The notes under the pieces are model-generated. The model had not been told where the DNA came from. It worked only from the letters and a program-made list of their open reading frames with translations, and did no database searches. From Thermoflavimicrobium daqui (GTDB lineage Bacteria; Bacillota; Bacilli; Thermoactinomycetales; Thermoactinomycetaceae): a DNA stretch of 64,000 bases. The position numbers and the translations under genes were made by a program. Every line of letters begins with the position of its first letter. The stretch's first letter is position 1. The stretch covers positions 124,001 through 188,000 of the forward strand of contig NZ_KZ845668.1 of NCBI RefSeq assembly GCF_003313465.1, given 5' to 3'. Shown here in pieces: positions 1-10,060 of this stretch.

Positions 1-1
1 T

Positions 2-124
2 GTCAAAGATATTTTAGAAGATGCAGGTTTAGACGTAGGAAAAGAAGTATATTTAAAGGAGACCTATGCTGATCGCCCTACTCCTTTACAAGCTGTAAAA
101 AGAAACGCACTGATTAAAGCTTAA
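2..124 (+). CDS. walJ: C-terminal end of a probable WalJ (YycJ) metallo-hydrolase, cut by the window edge
   Basis: Only the last 40 codons are present, ending in TAA. The tail reads ...ETYADRPTPLQAV..., which resembles the end of WalJ/YycJ/VicX metallo-beta-lactamase-fold proteins. The catalytic metal motifs lie outside the window, so the call rests mainly on position: in Bacillus walJ directly precedes the htrA-type gene, as here. Family members act in coordinating cell-wall metabolism with replication. Treat the name as probable only. Confidence 0.5.
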   Translation, partial: VKDILEDAGLDVGKEVYLKETYADRPTPLQAVKRNALIKA

Positions 125-701
125 TAGTCCTTTTAATCAACAAGAATGTAAGCCAATGATTCTCATGTTAAATATCTGCGCTCTTTTAATAGAGTAGGTA
201 GATATGGCTGCATTCTTTTTCATTTTAAGGCTAATCCTTCTTCATGTAATCGATGTTGCTTGAAGAACAGCATGTTGCATCATTCGATTGAAAATCCAGA
301 ACATACTTAGAGGAAATCGCGAATCATTTTTGTGTAGGATCAACTTTTGGCCAAACCTTTAGCGGGATTGAGCGGGGAAACGATGAACGGATGGATTAGA
401 GGGCAACCTCTAAGAAGCAAATATAAAAGAAAGACATCATAAAGAAACTGGATCTAAGACTTTAGGAAAAAGAGGCAAATGTCACGTTTTTATGAAACAG
501 CTTCCTAATTTTTCATAGTGATGATCGTCTTTAGTATAATATTCATAAATATATCAAATACTGTAGCCGATAAACCTCAGAAAGGAGGTAATCCTGTTGT
601 TTCTAACATAGGCACTTGTTATATCTTCCATTACCCACCATATATACACAGCAGTTATGTCTCTTTTTGTCTATGTTTTAATAACAGGAGACCACAAACA
701 T
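125..701. other. Intergenic stretch with one dispersed repeat copy
   Basis: No credible gene is visible. A 65-codon open frame at 518-715 is AT-rich, lacks a ribosome-binding site and overlaps htrA. The middle (about 269-410) holds copy 1 of the dispersed repeat family described separately. The right end carries the htrA ribosome-binding site. Confidence 0.6.
269..410 (+). repeat. Dispersed intergenic repeat, copy 1
   Basis: It starts with AGCATGTTGCATCATTCGA, identical over 19 bases to copy 2 on the other strand near 21,049-21,067. It contains a TTTTTGTGTAGGA core and ends with AACGATGAACGG followed by GAGGGCAACCTC. The same ordered blocks recur near 20.9, 21.4, 27.1 and 46.2 kb. No terminal inverted repeat or target duplication is obvious. 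Confidence 0.65.
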
Positions 702-1871
702 ATGGGTTTTTATGATAATCGAAGTCAAAGAACCTCTCCACTTTTAATTGCAGTGATTTCAGCAATTATTGGCGGACTGATCGTATTACTGTTTACTCCC
801 TTGCTTATTCAAAGTGGCGTTATCAAACTTCCTACAACGAATCAAGTTAGCAAGGCACCTGGTCCTACTCAAGTAACTACTGTTAAAGTAAATACAGATA
901 TTACTAAAGCTGTAGATAAAGTTCGCCCCGCTGTTGTTGGAGTTGAAAGTATTCGCAAGGCAGATGGTTTCTTTTCAGAAGAAGAGCGTGAATCCGGATC
1001 AGGAATTATTTTTGAAAAAAGAAATGGCAAAGCGCTGGTGGTCACGAATCATCATGTCATCGAAAATAGTCGAAATGTAAGGATCGTCATTTCTACCAAT
1101 AACAATACACCCAAAGTAGTTCCAGCCAAAATCTTGGGTAAAGACAAAGTAACCGATTTAGCTGTATTAGAAATTAATGATAAATATGTGACAACCGTTG
1201 CTGAATTTGGTAACTCCGATGTCCTTAAAGCTGGTGAGCCAGCAATTGCGATAGGAAACCCATTAGGTTTAACCTTCTCTCAATCGGTAACAGTAGGTGT
1301 GATCAGTTCACCTAAACGTACTTTCCAAGCAAATGAATATATTTCAACAGATGTCATACAAACAGATGCAGCGATCAATCCTGGTAATAGTGGTGGTGCT
1401 CTGATTAATACAGCAGGTCAAGTTATAGGTATTAATACACTAAAAATTGCTGAACGAGGAGTAGAAGGGCTGGGCTTTGCAATTCCAATCAACCATGCTC
1501 GTCCGATTATTAATAACCTAATTAAGAGTGGTCGTGTACCTCGTCCTTATATTGGTGTCTCCTTCTTAGGTAACTTATATCAATTATCAGATGGAGAACG
1601 TGACTTATTAAAGTTACCTGCCAGTGTAACTGGGGGAGTAATCGTAGAATCAACCGAGCTTGCTTCCCCAGCAGCAAAGGCTGGCTTAAAACGCCTCGAT
1701 GTCATCACATCGATTAATGGTAAATCCATCAATTCTGTCGTTGACTTAAGAACCTATCTATATAATAAAACAACCATTGGCTCTACAGTTCGTTTAACAG
1801 TATATCGGGACGGAAAAAAGCAATCTGTAGAATTAGAATTACAAGAAGCACCTCCTAATTTAGCTGGATAA
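702..1871 (+). CDS. htrA: HtrA/DegP-family membrane-anchored serine protease
   Basis: This 389-residue protein has a short cytoplasmic N-terminus, one membrane segment (about residues 13-35), a trypsin-like domain and a C-terminal PDZ domain. The catalytic triad is visible as His118 (TNHHVI), Asp152 (VTDLAVL) and Ser230 (NPGNSGGAL). HtrA proteases degrade or refold damaged proteins on the outer face of the membrane. Position behind walJ matches Bacillus htrC (yyxA). The start chosen is ATG 702, which has AGGAG about 10 bases upstream. An in-frame ATG at 657 has no such site. Confidence 0.93.
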   Translation: MGFYDNRSQRTSPLLIAVISAIIGGLIVLLFTPLLIQSGVIKLPTTNQVSKAPGPTQVTTVKVNTDITKAVDKVRPAVVGVESIRKADGFFSEEERESGSGIIFEKRNGKALVVTNHHVIENSRNVRIVISTNNNTPKVVPAKILGKDKVTDLAVLEINDKYVTTVAEFGNSDVLKAGEPAIAIGNPLGLTFSQSVTVGVISSPKRTFQANEYISTDVIQTDAAINPGNSGGALINTAGQVIGINTLKIAERGVEGLGFAIPINHARPIINNLIKSGRVPRPYIGVSFLGNLYQLSDGERDLLKLPASVTGGVIVESTELASPAAKAGLKRLDVITSINGKSINSVVDLRTYLYNKTTIGSTVRLTVYRDGKKQSVELELQEAPPNLAG

Positions 1872-1979
1872 TATGATATAAACGATACATAAAGCATTTA
1901 GTGCAAATTTTAGCCCAGAATCCTTTTTATTGGGATCCTGGGTTATTTTATCGATCATTTGGTGAAGGAGGAATATACT

Positions 1980-2159
1980 TTGATTTGGTATGCTTGTGAA
2001 GAACATCTTGATTATATTATGGATGACATTATCGATACTTACATGGTTGCTCCAATCCTAGAGTCTTATCAACCTATTCGTCCATCGGAAAAAAAGGCAT
2101 GTAAGTGGTGTGGACAATCTTCTGAGTATCAACTTACATTTGAGCTAGAATCATCATAA
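1980..2159 (+). CDS. Small CxxH/CxxC zinc-ribbon-like protein (YyzF family)
   Basis: A 59-residue protein with an N-terminal CxxH pair (Y-A-C-E-E-H) and a C-terminal CxxC pair (C-K-W-C), the layout of the CxxH/CxxC proteins found between htrA and rlmH in Bacilli. The four residues probably bind one zinc; the function is unknown. The TTG at 1980 is preferred because AAGGAGG lies eight bases upstream. The frame is open further upstream, but that would place the ribosome-binding site inside the gene. Confidence 0.8.
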   Translation: MIWYACEEHLDYIMDDIIDTYMVAPILESYQPIRPSEKKACKWCGQSSEYQLTFELESS

Positions 2160-2172
2160 AAGAGGGAAAAAC

Positions 2173-2652
2173 GTGCGTATCCAAGTGATTACTGTAGGAA
2201 AACTAAAAGAGAAGTTTTTGCGTCTTGCCTGTGATGAGTATCTAAAGCGATTATCTTCTTATGCCAAAGTAGAGATACTGGAAATTGCCGAAGAAAAGGC
2301 CACAGATACTCCATCTTTAGGGGAAATCAAATGGATCTTACAAAAGGAAGGGGAACGAATTCAAAAAGCGATTCGTTCAGATACATATCTTATCTCCTTA
2401 GCTATTGAAGGTAAATCCCTTTCATCTCCTGCTTTTGCAAAGAAATTAAACGAGCTGGCTACTTATGGGCAAAGTCACCTTACCTTTCTCATTGGCGGAT
2501 CTTATGGGCTTGACCCATCGCTATCAAAGCAGTCAGACTTACTCTTATCCTTTTCAGCGATGACCTTTCCCCACCAGCTCATCCGTGTGTTTCTACTGGA
2601 ACAAATTTACCGTTCTTTTAAGATTAATCGTGGTGAGACTTATCATAAGTGA
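2173..2652 (+). CDS. rlmH: 23S rRNA (pseudouridine-1915-N3) methyltransferase RlmH
   Basis: A 159-residue SPOUT methyltransferase, exactly family length. It uses S-adenosylmethionine to methylate pseudouridine 1915 in helix 69 of 23S rRNA. The knotted SAM site is visible as the LIGGSYGL loop and the C-terminal FPHQLIRVFLLEQIYR segment. It starts with GTG 13 bases after the CxxH/CxxC gene, so the two are probably cotranscribed. Confidence 0.95.
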   Translation: MRIQVITVGKLKEKFLRLACDEYLKRLSSYAKVEILEIAEEKATDTPSLGEIKWILQKEGERIQKAIRSDTYLISLAIEGKSLSSPAFAKKLNELATYGQSHLTFLIGGSYGLDPSLSKQSDLLLSFSAMTFPHQLIRVFLLEQIYRSFKINRGETYHK

Positions 2653-2770
2653 AGGAGGAAAGGCATTTTCTGGCCTAGCAAATGATTCCAACAAACAATT
2701 CAAGTCATTTTCCTCTCTTTCTCCCATATAGTTTGATTAGAGTGTATCTCATGTAGGGGGAAAGAGGATT

Positions 2771-3202
2771 ATGCAATTTTATTATGGTGAGCAAATGCCG
2801 TTGCGGGTTTTAGATGAAGCTGAGTTTTGGAAACAGCAAGAGGAAGAACACACTGTTGTTATTAGAGAGGCCTTCAAAAATTTGGAAGAGAAATATGTGA
2901 ATGCATTAAAAGAGTGGGAACAAGCCTTGTCAAAAACACATCAAAAAGTGGTTAGTTATGTGGAAACAGTAAATCGCAGTCAATATGTCTATGCCGAACT
3001 TAAAAATCATGTGATTCAGCTTGTGACATTCTGCTTAGAGGAGAGTATGCAATTTATTGAATTATGTCGCCAGATTAAAACTCATAGTTCAGTGGTTAAG
3101 AACAACCCGATAGCTAAAACAATTCTCGACCATATCATCAGGGAATCAGAATACTTTATTGGTATTGCACGTACCATTTTATACAACAATCCAGATAGAT
3201 GA
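2771..3202 (+). CDS. DUF2935-type helical protein, single domain
   Basis: A 143-residue, wholly helical, soluble protein. The opening FWKQQEEEHTVVIRE resembles the start of DUF2935 domains, whose conserved His and Glu residues suggest a hemerythrin-like metal-binding bundle. Full DUF2935 proteins often carry two such domains; only one is present. A GGGGGAAAGAGG sequence in front of ATG 2771 serves as ribosome-binding site. Its biochemical role is not known. Confidence 0.6.
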   Translation: MQFYYGEQMPLRVLDEAEFWKQQEEEHTVVIREAFKNLEEKYVNALKEWEQALSKTHQKVVSYVETVNRSQYVYAELKNHVIQLVTFCLEESMQFIELCRQIKTHSSVVKNNPIAKTILDHIIRESEYFIGIARTILYNNPDR

Positions 3203-3558
3203 CCCTATGCTTATAAATTGGTTTCTCTACCTGCAAGGTCGTGCTACGCCCAATATAAATAAATCCGCCTTTCTAGTTAGTGTGGCGGATTTTTCTATAT
3301 ATTGATCTCGATTGATAATTTCCAAATCAAAATAGCTGGGTCGCATTCACAATTTAATAGCTAACCATGAGTAATAGGAATAAATCCTCCATCAACAGCA
3401 TTTTCTATCATGGACATCCATAGTTCATAATATCCAACCACACTTGATCCAGCAAATACATTTTCTCTTCATGCTCTTCATCTTCTTCTTTTCTCTGGTA
3501 ACTATTCATTCGATACTATAATATATGAATGGAAAGCAGAAGAAGGGGCGTTATAAAA
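3203..3558. other. Intergenic stretch with a terminator and a promoter
   Basis: A strong hairpin terminator (3261-3295) closes the upstream gene. A TATAAT -10-like box lies at about 3516-3521, just before the MazG-type gene. The rest is unassigned. Confidence 0.55.
3261..3295 (+). terminator. Rho-independent terminator after the DUF2935 gene
   Basis: AAATCCGCC pairs with GGCGGATTT across a 14-base loop, followed by a T-rich tract. Confidence 0.85.
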
Positions 3559-3888
3559 ATGAATTTAGCAGAATTACAGAAATGGGTTGACGAAACTTAT
3601 CAAAAACGGGGCTGGAAAGAGTTGGGTCCCTATATTCGTGTTGGATTTCTCATGGAAGAAGTGGGGGAAGTTGCTCGTGCTGTCCGAGCGATTGAAATCG
3701 GTCGAGATCGCCCTGATGAAGTGACACCATCTGATCAAGAGTTACACCAAGAGTTAATTGGGGAGTTAGGCGATGTATTAGCCAACATTGCACTTCTAGC
3801 CAATATCTATGATCTCTCCCTCGATGAAGTGGTAGAATCCCATAAACAAAAATTACAAGAAAGATACCAAGCCAACCACAACTGCTGA
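3559..3888 (+). CDS. MazG-type nucleotide pyrophosphohydrolase
   Basis: A 109-residue all-helical protein with the metal-binding signature of single-domain MazG enzymes: the EEVGEVARA helix (about residues 34-42) and the ELIGELGDVLANI helix. These enzymes hydrolyse nucleoside triphosphates to monophosphates plus pyrophosphate, usually to remove unwanted nucleotides; the substrate cannot be read from sequence. ATG 3559 has an AGAAGGGG site upstream. The earlier ATG at 3529 sits only a few bases behind the TATAAT box and is unlikely to be used. Confidence 0.82.
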   Translation: MNLAELQKWVDETYQKRGWKELGPYIRVGFLMEEVGEVARAVRAIEIGRDRPDEVTPSDQELHQELIGELGDVLANIALLANIYDLSLDEVVESHKQKLQERYQANHNC

Positions 3889-4002
3889 TTGACTCTAGTT
3901 AAATACCGAAAGCATATTTGAAATAGGTTTTTAAATAAGTAATATGCTATAGTTAAATTAAGTAGTGTCTCATTACTTAGTATGATTGGAGGAAAGAAAA
4001 AG

Positions 4003-4356
4003 ATGACACATATGCACTTTACCGCTTGGATTATTCTTTTAATTTTATTTTTTGTCACTCTCCCTAAGCCAAAACCACCGAAGTCATTGCATATGATTAT
4101 CCGTCTTTTTTATTTAATCGTTATCGCTACTGGATTAGATCTCGTTTTCCGTTTTCAAGTGTTTAGTTTAGGTTCAACTGGAGAGTATATTGGTAAAATT
4201 ATCTTAGGTATTTTGGTAATTGGTTTTATGGAAATGGTTCTGGTGAAGAAGTCCAAAGGTCAACCGGTCAAAGGATTTTTAATTGGATTTTGGATTACAT
4301 TGATTCTTGTTATCTTACTTGGTCTCCGTTTACCATTAGGCTTTAGATTCTTTTAG
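4003..4356 (+). CDS. YisL/UPF0344-type membrane protein
   Basis: A 117-residue protein with four hydrophobic segments and little else. Length, the N-terminal MTHMHFTAW and the overall pattern fit the UPF0344 (YisL, DUF1516) family of uncharacterised Bacillus membrane proteins. The start at ATG 4003 follows GGAGGAAAG. It is a single gene closed by a strong terminator. Confidence 0.75.
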   Translation: MTHMHFTAWIILLILFFVTLPKPKPPKSLHMIIRLFYLIVIATGLDLVFRFQVFSLGSTGEYIGKIILGILVIGFMEMVLVKKSKGQPVKGFLIGFWITLILVILLGLRLPLGFRFF

Positions 4357-4371
4357 AGATCCTTCTCATCT

Positions 4372-4415
4372 AAAGCATCCTCATATCACAATATGGTATG
4401 AGGATGCTTTTCTAT
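4372..4415 (+). terminator. Terminator after the yisL-like gene
   Basis: AAAGCATCCTCATA pairs with TATGAGGATGCTTT, a 14-bp perfect stem followed by TTCT. It faces the purA terminator across a short convergent gap. Confidence 0.9.
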
Positions 4416-4440
4416 CTTTTGTCATCTTAAATATTCCATA

Positions 4441-4472
4441 ACAAAACCGCTGAACATTGTCAGCGGTTTTTC
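4441..4472 (-). terminator. Terminator after purA
   Basis: On the minus strand AAAACCGCTG pairs with CAGCGGTTTT and is followed by a T-rich end. Confidence 0.88.
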
Positions 4473-4477
4473 ATATC

Positions 4478-5767
4478 CTATTTGATATATACAGGACGTA
4501 CTTGCACAGTTTGATCACGATCAGGTCCAACTGAAAAGGTGGCCAAAGGAATTCCAGTCAATTGAGTCACTCGTTCTACATAATGGAGAGCTTCCAGCGG
4601 TAAGTCATGCAGGCTACGTACCTGAGTAATATCTTCTTTCCATCCTGGTAACTCCTCATATACAGGCTCGCACTCGGAGAGGACTCTCAAATTGCTTGGA
4701 TAGTTTTCAATAATTTCTCCACGATAACGATAAGCTGTACAAATTTTAACTGTATCTAGACCGGTTAAAACATCTAAAGAGTTTAAAGATAAATTAGTAA
4801 TACCACTTACACGGCGCGCATGGCGAACAACAACCGAATCAAACCAACCTACCCGGCGGGGTCGTCCAGTAGTCGTACCATATTCTCTTCCGATTTCGCG
4901 AATTCGATTACCAATTTCATCATGAAGTTCGGTTGGGAAGGGACCATCACCTACTCGTGATGTATAGGCTTTCGCTACCCCAACTACTTGATGAATTTTG
5001 GTAGGTCCTACACCTGAGCCAATACAAACTCCACCCGCTACTGGATTGGATGAGGTTACAAATGGATAAGTCCCTTGATCGATATCTAACATAACACCTT
5101 GTGCACCTTCAAATAAAACACGCTTTCCTTGATCGATAGCATCGTTTAATACTACTGAAGTATCGGTAACATAAGGACGAATCACTTCTGCATACTTCAT
5201 GAAGGAATCATAAATTTCTTCAAAGGTAAATCCTTCCAGTTGGTAAAGTTGCTTAAACATGCGATTTTTCTCATCCAAATTACTTTTAAGTTTTTCAGCG
5301 AAAATCTCAGGATCTAGCAAGTCGCCAACACGAATCCCTGCACGCGCAGCTTTATCCATATAAGCAGGGCCAATCCCTTTTCCAGTGGTTCCGATCTTAT
5401 TGCTTCCTTTTCGTTTCTCTTCAGCTTTATCCAAACGAATATGATAAGGCATAATCAAATGGGCACGATCCGAAATCCGTAAGTTCGATGCATCGATTCC
5501 ATGAGACTTTAAGTATTCGAGCTCTTGAATTAAAGCCTCAGGATTAATTACCATTCCATTTCCTAACACACATACTTTTTCCTTATAGAAAATGCCTGAG
5601 GGGATCGTATGCAGTTTATAGCGGGTTCCATCGAAAACAATGGTATGACCAGCATTGTTCCCTCCTTGGTATCTAGCAACAGCTTCTGCTTTTTCAGCTA
5701 GGAAATCCGTAATTTTACCCTTACCTTCATCTCCCCATTGGGTACCTACAACAACTACTGTGGACAT
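4478..5767 (-). CDS. purA: Adenylosuccinate synthetase
   Basis: A full-length, 429-residue enzyme that joins IMP and aspartate using GTP, the first committed step to AMP. The N-terminal [11 protein letters not shown] loop, the GNNAGHT element, [11 protein letters not shown] and the [12 protein letters not shown] segment are all intact. AGGAGGAACAACA precedes ATG. It lies downstream of dnaB with its own upstream spacer and a strong terminator, as in Bacillus. Confidence 0.97.
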   Translation of the reverse strand: MSTVVVVGTQWGDEGKGKITDFLAEKAEAVARYQGGNNAGHTIVFDGTRYKLHTIPSGIFYKEKVCVLGNGMVINPEALIQELEYLKSHGIDASNLRISDRAHLIMPYHIRLDKAEEKRKGSNKIGTTGKGIGPAYMDKAARAGIRVGDLLDPEIFAEKLKSNLDEKNRMFKQLYQLEGFTFEEIYDSFMKYAEVIRPYVTDTSVVLNDAIDQGKRVLFEGAQGVMLDIDQGTYPFVTSSNPVAGGVCIGSGVGPTKIHQVVGVAKAYTSRVGDGPFPTELHDEIGNRIREIGREYGTTTGRPRRVGWFDSVVVRHARRVSGITNLSLNSLDVLTGLDTVKICTAYRYRGEIIENYPSNLRVLSECEPVYEELPGWKEDITQVRSLHDLPLEALHYVERVTQLTGIPLATFSVGPDRDQTVQVRPVYIK

Positions 5768-5895
5768 TGTTGTTCCTCCTTTTCAGGATCTACTTCTTTG
5801 TTTGCTCCGTACGATACGAACTACAACTATATTTTATCAATCGATCCCTAGGCAGGTCAATTAAATACGAACATTTAACAAATATTATCACCTAT

Positions 5896-7242
5896 TTATT
5901 CGGCAAAATCATGATTTTTTACTTCTAAACTCAAAAATTTATTGTAGTTTTTGAGAAACAGCAATTCTACTTTCCCTACTGGGCCATTTCTTTGTTTGCC
6001 GATGATCACTTCAGCAATATTTTTCTTCTCTGATTCCTCATTATAATAATCATCCCGATATAAAAAGGCTACAATATCGGCATCTTGCTCAATCGAACCT
6101 GATTCTCTTAAATCTGATAGCATTGGGCGTTTGTCTTGTCTCTGTTCTACTGCACGTGATAACTGAGATAACGCTATAACAGGGACATCAAATTCACGAG
6201 CCATCAACTTTAAGGAACGGGATATTTCCGAAATCTCCTGTTGACGACTATCTACACCTCTACCTGAAATTAACTGAAGATAGTCGATCAGGACTAGACC
6301 AAGACCATGTTCAGCTTGAAGACGACGTAGTTTAGAACGAATATCAAACACAGTAACACCAGGGGTATCATCGATAAAAATCGGCGCTTCGCTTAATGCT
6401 CCTATTGCCATCGTTAGTTTTTCCCAGTCTTCCTCTTTTAAATTACCTGTACGGAATGCTTGGGCATCAATGTTGGCTTCTGCGGCGAGGATCCGCATAA
6501 CCAACTGTTGAGCTGACATCTCTAAGTTAAATATGGCTACAGTTTGTCCAGCACGTAAGGCTACATTCTGTGCCACATTTAAAGCAAAAGCAGTTTTCCC
6601 CATACTTGGACGTGCAGCTAAAATAATTAGGTCCGACTTTTGAAATCCAGAGGTCATTCGGTCCAGATCTACAAAACCGGAAGGAGTTCCTTTTAACCCT
6701 TTTGGGCTATTGTACATCGACTCAATTTGCTCAAAGGATTGCATTAATACATCGCCAATGGGGATAAAACCCCCACGCACCCTTCGCTGGGAAATTTCTA
6801 GAATACTCTTCTCCGCTTCATTAATAACATCGGCCACATCTTCTCCACCAGAATAGCCAGAAGCAGCGATTTGGGTAGCAGTTCGAATTAGCCGACGCAG
6901 AGTCGCTTTTTCCTCAACAATCTGTGCGTAATAATCTACGTTAGCCGCTGTTGGAACAATTCCCGCCAATTCAGTTAAATAAGCAACCCCTCCAACTTCC
7001 TCAAGCCATTTACGATCTTGTAATTCAGCAGTCAGGGTAACTAAATCAACAGGCTCACCTTTCTGGGCTAAGTCATTCATTACTTGAAAAAGCTTTTGAT
7101 GTCCTTGTCGATAAAAGTCCTCGGCTCTTAATCGTTCATTTACCATAATTAAAACAGAGGGCTCAATTAAAATAGCACCCAAAACCGCCTGTTCAGCTTC
7201 AATATTGTGTGGAGGAAGACGATCAGCAAATAAATCACTCAT
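5896..7242 (-). CDS. dnaB: Replicative DNA helicase DnaB (DnaC of Bacillus)
   Basis: A 448-residue hexameric 5'-3' helicase that unwinds DNA at the fork. It has the N-terminal primase-interacting domain (PPHNIEAEQAVLG) and a RecA-like motor with Walker A ARPSMGKTAFA, Walker B VLIDYLQLI and the RESGSIEQDAD motif. No intein is present although the P-loop is a common insertion site. GGAGGTGAAAGCAA precedes ATG 7242. It follows rplI with a terminator between them. Confidence 0.97.
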   Translation of the reverse strand: MSDLFADRLPPHNIEAEQAVLGAILIEPSVLIMVNERLRAEDFYRQGHQKLFQVMNDLAQKGEPVDLVTLTAELQDRKWLEEVGGVAYLTELAGIVPTAANVDYYAQIVEEKATLRRLIRTATQIAASGYSGGEDVADVINEAEKSILEISQRRVRGGFIPIGDVLMQSFEQIESMYNSPKGLKGTPSGFVDLDRMTSGFQKSDLIILAARPSMGKTAFALNVAQNVALRAGQTVAIFNLEMSAQQLVMRILAAEANIDAQAFRTGNLKEEDWEKLTMAIGALSEAPIFIDDTPGVTVFDIRSKLRRLQAEHGLGLVLIDYLQLISGRGVDSRQQEISEISRSLKLMAREFDVPVIALSQLSRAVEQRQDKRPMLSDLRESGSIEQDADIVAFLYRDDYYNEESEKKNIAEVIIGKQRNGPVGKVELLFLKNYNKFLSLEVKNHDFAE

Positions 7243-7264
7243 TTGCTTTCACCTCCAAACTCAA

Positions 7265-7296
7265 TAAAAAAGCACCCCACCCCCTTGTGGAGTGCC
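7265..7296 (-). terminator. Terminator between rplI and dnaB
   Basis: On the minus strand GCACTCCAC pairs with GTGGGGTGC (nine pairs, one G-U), followed by six T. It would reduce read-through from rplI into dnaB. Confidence 0.8.
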
Positions 7297-7314
7297 ACCT
7301 AATCATCGGTGAGA

Positions 7315-7761
7315 TTACTTTTCTACTACATGCACATTGACATGAACCAAAACTTTAGGATGTAACTTGACAGGGACTTTTGTTACACCTAGTGAACGAA
7401 TAGGTTCTTCTAATAAGATTTTTTTCTTATCAATCGGAAGTTGATGTTTTTTCCTTAACTCTTCACTAATTTGTTTCGCAGTGATCGATCCGAACATACG
7501 ACCGCCTTCCCCTGCTTTGGTAGCAAGCTTAACGGTGATTTTCTCTAACTTTTCCCCTAATAACTTCGCTTGTTCAAGCTCTTGTTCTTTTTTTACTTCT
7601 GAAATTCGTTTCTTCTCTTTTAGTGAATTCACATTTCCTTTCGTTGCTGCAACTGCCAACTTACGTGGGAATAAAAAATTCTGAGCATATCCTTCGGCGA
7701 CCTCTTTAATTTCCCCTTTTTTTCCAGTCCCTTTTATATCTTGAAGTAAAATGACTTTCAT
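7315..7761 (-). CDS. rplI: Large-subunit ribosomal protein L9
   Basis: 148 residues, the normal length. The N-terminal domain MKVILLQD...[13 protein letters not shown] is the L9 signature, followed by the long connecting helix rich in Lys and Glu and the C-terminal RNA-binding domain. ATG 7761 lies one base after the gdpP stop codon and is preceded by GGGGGC, so the genes are translationally adjacent. A longer frame to 7776 adds five residues not found in the family. Confidence 0.96.
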   Translation of the reverse strand: MKVILLQDIKGTGKKGEIKEVAEGYAQNFLFPRKLAVAATKGNVNSLKEKKRISEVKKEQELEQAKLLGEKLEKITVKLATKAGEGGRMFGSITAKQISEELRKKHQLPIDKKKILLEEPIRSLGVTKVPVKLHPKVLVHVNVHVVEK

Positions 7762-7762
7762 T

Positions 7763-9724
7763 CTACTTGCCCCCAATTTCTAATGTATCTTTCAAAATCC
7801 CCAAAAGTTGTCTCTTAACCTCTTCTAAACTTTTCTTTTTAATCTGGCTAGCTGCATTGGTTAAATGCCCACCGCCTCCCAATTGCTCCATAATTACCTG
7901 TACATTTAACTCACCATGGGATCTTGCACTGATCGAAATTAGATCTTCTTCTCGACGGCAAATCACAAATGAGGCGATCACTCCTTGCATATTCAAAAGA
8001 GTGTCAGCTGTTTGAGCAATCATGACTTGATCATAGATTTCATCTGAGGCTCCCACTGCTATGGCAATTTGTTGCTCAAATAACTCGGTATTCTTAATGA
8101 TCTCTGCTCGTTTTATAAATCGTTCTAGATCTTCTTTTAATAAAGATTGGACCATGGTAAGATCTGCACCGTGGCGGCGCAAAAAGGAGGCCGCTTCAAA
8201 TGTGCGCGAACCGGCACGTACAGCAAAATTTTTGGTATCGACAACAATTCCTGAAAGTAAAGCGGTAGCTTCAAGCGGGTCCATGGCTAAACGGTTCTCT
8301 TGGTATTGCAATAACTCTGTTACCAGTTCACAAGTAGAAGAAGCATAAGGCTCTAAATATACCAATACTGCATCATCCACAAAGTCTTCTCCACGACGAT
8401 GGTGATCAATAATTACAATACGTTCTGCTTTCTCCAGTAGCTTAGGCTCAATCGCGAGCGAAGGCTTATGAGTATCTACAAGGACCAATAAGGTATCCGG
8501 TTCATCCACCCATTGCAAAGCTTTTTCTGGAGAAATTAAATGATCACCTAAATAATCATGTTCCTTCACAATACTCATTAAACGTTCAATCGCTGAGTTA
8601 GCTTCATCCATGACAATGTATGCTTCGCAATCATTGATTAAGGCAAATTTCACAACTCCAATGGCTGCCCCTAGTGCATCCATATCTGGTTCTTTATGCC
8701 CCATCACCAAAACACGATTACTATCTCTAATGAGATTCCCCATAGCATAGGAGATCACTCTTGCTCGTACTCGAGTCCGTTTCTCTACCGCATTTGTCTT
8801 ACCACCAAAAAAGACAGTTCGCTCTGGATTTTGTACTGCTGCTTGGTCACCACCACGAGCAAGTGCAATTTCTAAAGCAGACTGAGCATTCCTTGATCGT
8901 TCGATCATGGTTTTTCCAACGCTTGTAACTCCAATACTTAAGGTTAAAGGAATTTTATATTGTCGAGTCATATCGCGAACAACATCAAGAATATCAAAGC
9001 GTGATTGAATTAATTTTCTGAGTGATCTTTGTTCAGTTACAAAAAACATTTTATCTGTATCTAGCCGTTTTAAAGTCATCTGATACTCTTCAGCCCAATT
9101 AGAGATAGCACTCCAAACATTGCTTAGAAGTGAAGTCATCTCTTGATCAGATAAACCTTGCTCTACATCATCTAAGTTATCTAAATGAAGAAAACCCAAA
9201 ACAACTTGTTCTCGCTCATATTTATCTTTTAAATTTACAAACTCAGTGACATCCTGAACAAAGTAAAGGCGCTCTTCAGCTTGATGAAGTAATTCAAAGA
9301 ATCGCTTACCTATTTGAATCTGAAAAATTTTGTCACTTTGCTTCTTTTGTTTTTGCTCAGGAAATATATCATCGACAGAAAGACCGATCAAACGAGACTG
9401 ATTTAGAATGTCTTGAACATAGCGATTATGCCACTCAATCTGTCCTTCACGATCATAAAGTAACATTCCTATTGGCATTTCATCTAAAACTGATTGGCCA
9501 GCATTTTTAATCCGGTGTGATAACGTTAGGATATACTGGTTATAGTTTCTACGAAATACTTGTTCCGCTCGATACAATACGAGTGCAAGTACAAAAAACA
9601 GGCATAAGCCAAGGATTCCAATCATCCAGTTGTAAATCGAAAGAATCGCAATGAGAATCAGGCAAAAACACATGGCAAAAACCATATGATACCCATACCA
9701 TCTTTGGAACACAAATCTCGGCAT
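7763..9724 (-). CDS. gdpP: Cyclic-di-AMP phosphodiesterase GdpP (YybT)
   Basis: A 653-residue membrane enzyme that hydrolyses c-di-AMP to pApA and so tunes potassium balance and cell-wall stress responses. Two N-terminal membrane segments (about residues 10-50) are followed by a PAS-like domain (about 75-170), a degenerate GGDEF domain and a C-terminal DHH/DHHA1 unit. The DHH unit shows [32 protein letters not shown] and the GGGGH loop. Catalytic Asp and His residues are intact. Order gdpP-rplI-dnaB is the Bacillus order. Confidence 0.95.
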   Translation of the reverse strand: MPRFVFQRWYGYHMVFAMCFCLILIAILSIYNWMIGILGLCLFFVLALVLYRAEQVFRRNYNQYILTLSHRIKNAGQSVLDEMPIGMLLYDREGQIEWHNRYVQDILNQSRLIGLSVDDIFPEQKQKKQSDKIFQIQIGKRFFELLHQAEERLYFVQDVTEFVNLKDKYEREQVVLGFLHLDNLDDVEQGLSDQEMTSLLSNVWSAISNWAEEYQMTLKRLDTDKMFFVTEQRSLRKLIQSRFDILDVVRDMTRQYKIPLTLSIGVTSVGKTMIERSRNAQSALEIALARGGDQAAVQNPERTVFFGGKTNAVEKRTRVRARVISYAMGNLIRDSNRVLVMGHKEPDMDALGAAIGVVKFALINDCEAYIVMDEANSAIERLMSIVKEHDYLGDHLISPEKALQWVDEPDTLLVLVDTHKPSLAIEPKLLEKAERIVIIDHHRRGEDFVDDAVLVYLEPYASSTCELVTELLQYQENRLAMDPLEATALLSGIVVDTKNFAVRAGSRTFEAASFLRRHGADLTMVQSLLKEDLERFIKRAEIIKNTELFEQQIAIAVGASDEIYDQVMIAQTADTLLNMQGVIASFVICRREEDLISISARSHGELNVQVIMEQLGGGGHLTNAASQIKKKSLEEVKRQLLGILKDTLEIGGK

Positions 9725-10060
9725 CTCTTTATCCCCTCAAATTGCACTCGTTCTCTACATTCATTACTAGAATCACTAAAACAAACTAAATCTATCGCAC
9801 TCATACCACCCAAAGATGGTATGCCATCAAATAGAACATCTATGATTGTTCAAAAGTAAATTTCCCCTATACGAAAGTGGATCTTTCTCAAAAAGGATGG
9901 GTTATTAACATAGGGTATAAAGATTTAATCATTTCATACGGCGTATACACTGTTAGACTTAGTTTTATTTTACCCTAGTTCTTTTAGATCGCAACTATTG
10001 GTTTAAAAGTAAATTTGCCCAAGATATAGCCCCAACCAAGCTATACTCCTTGTTGATCTT
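9725..10060. other. Intergenic stretch between yybS and gdpP
   Basis: Both neighbours are on the minus strand. I see no gene and no convincing hairpin with a T-tract. A 12-base AAAAGTAAATTT occurs twice (near 9,852 and 10,003). The region presumably carries the gdpP promoter. Confidence 0.4.
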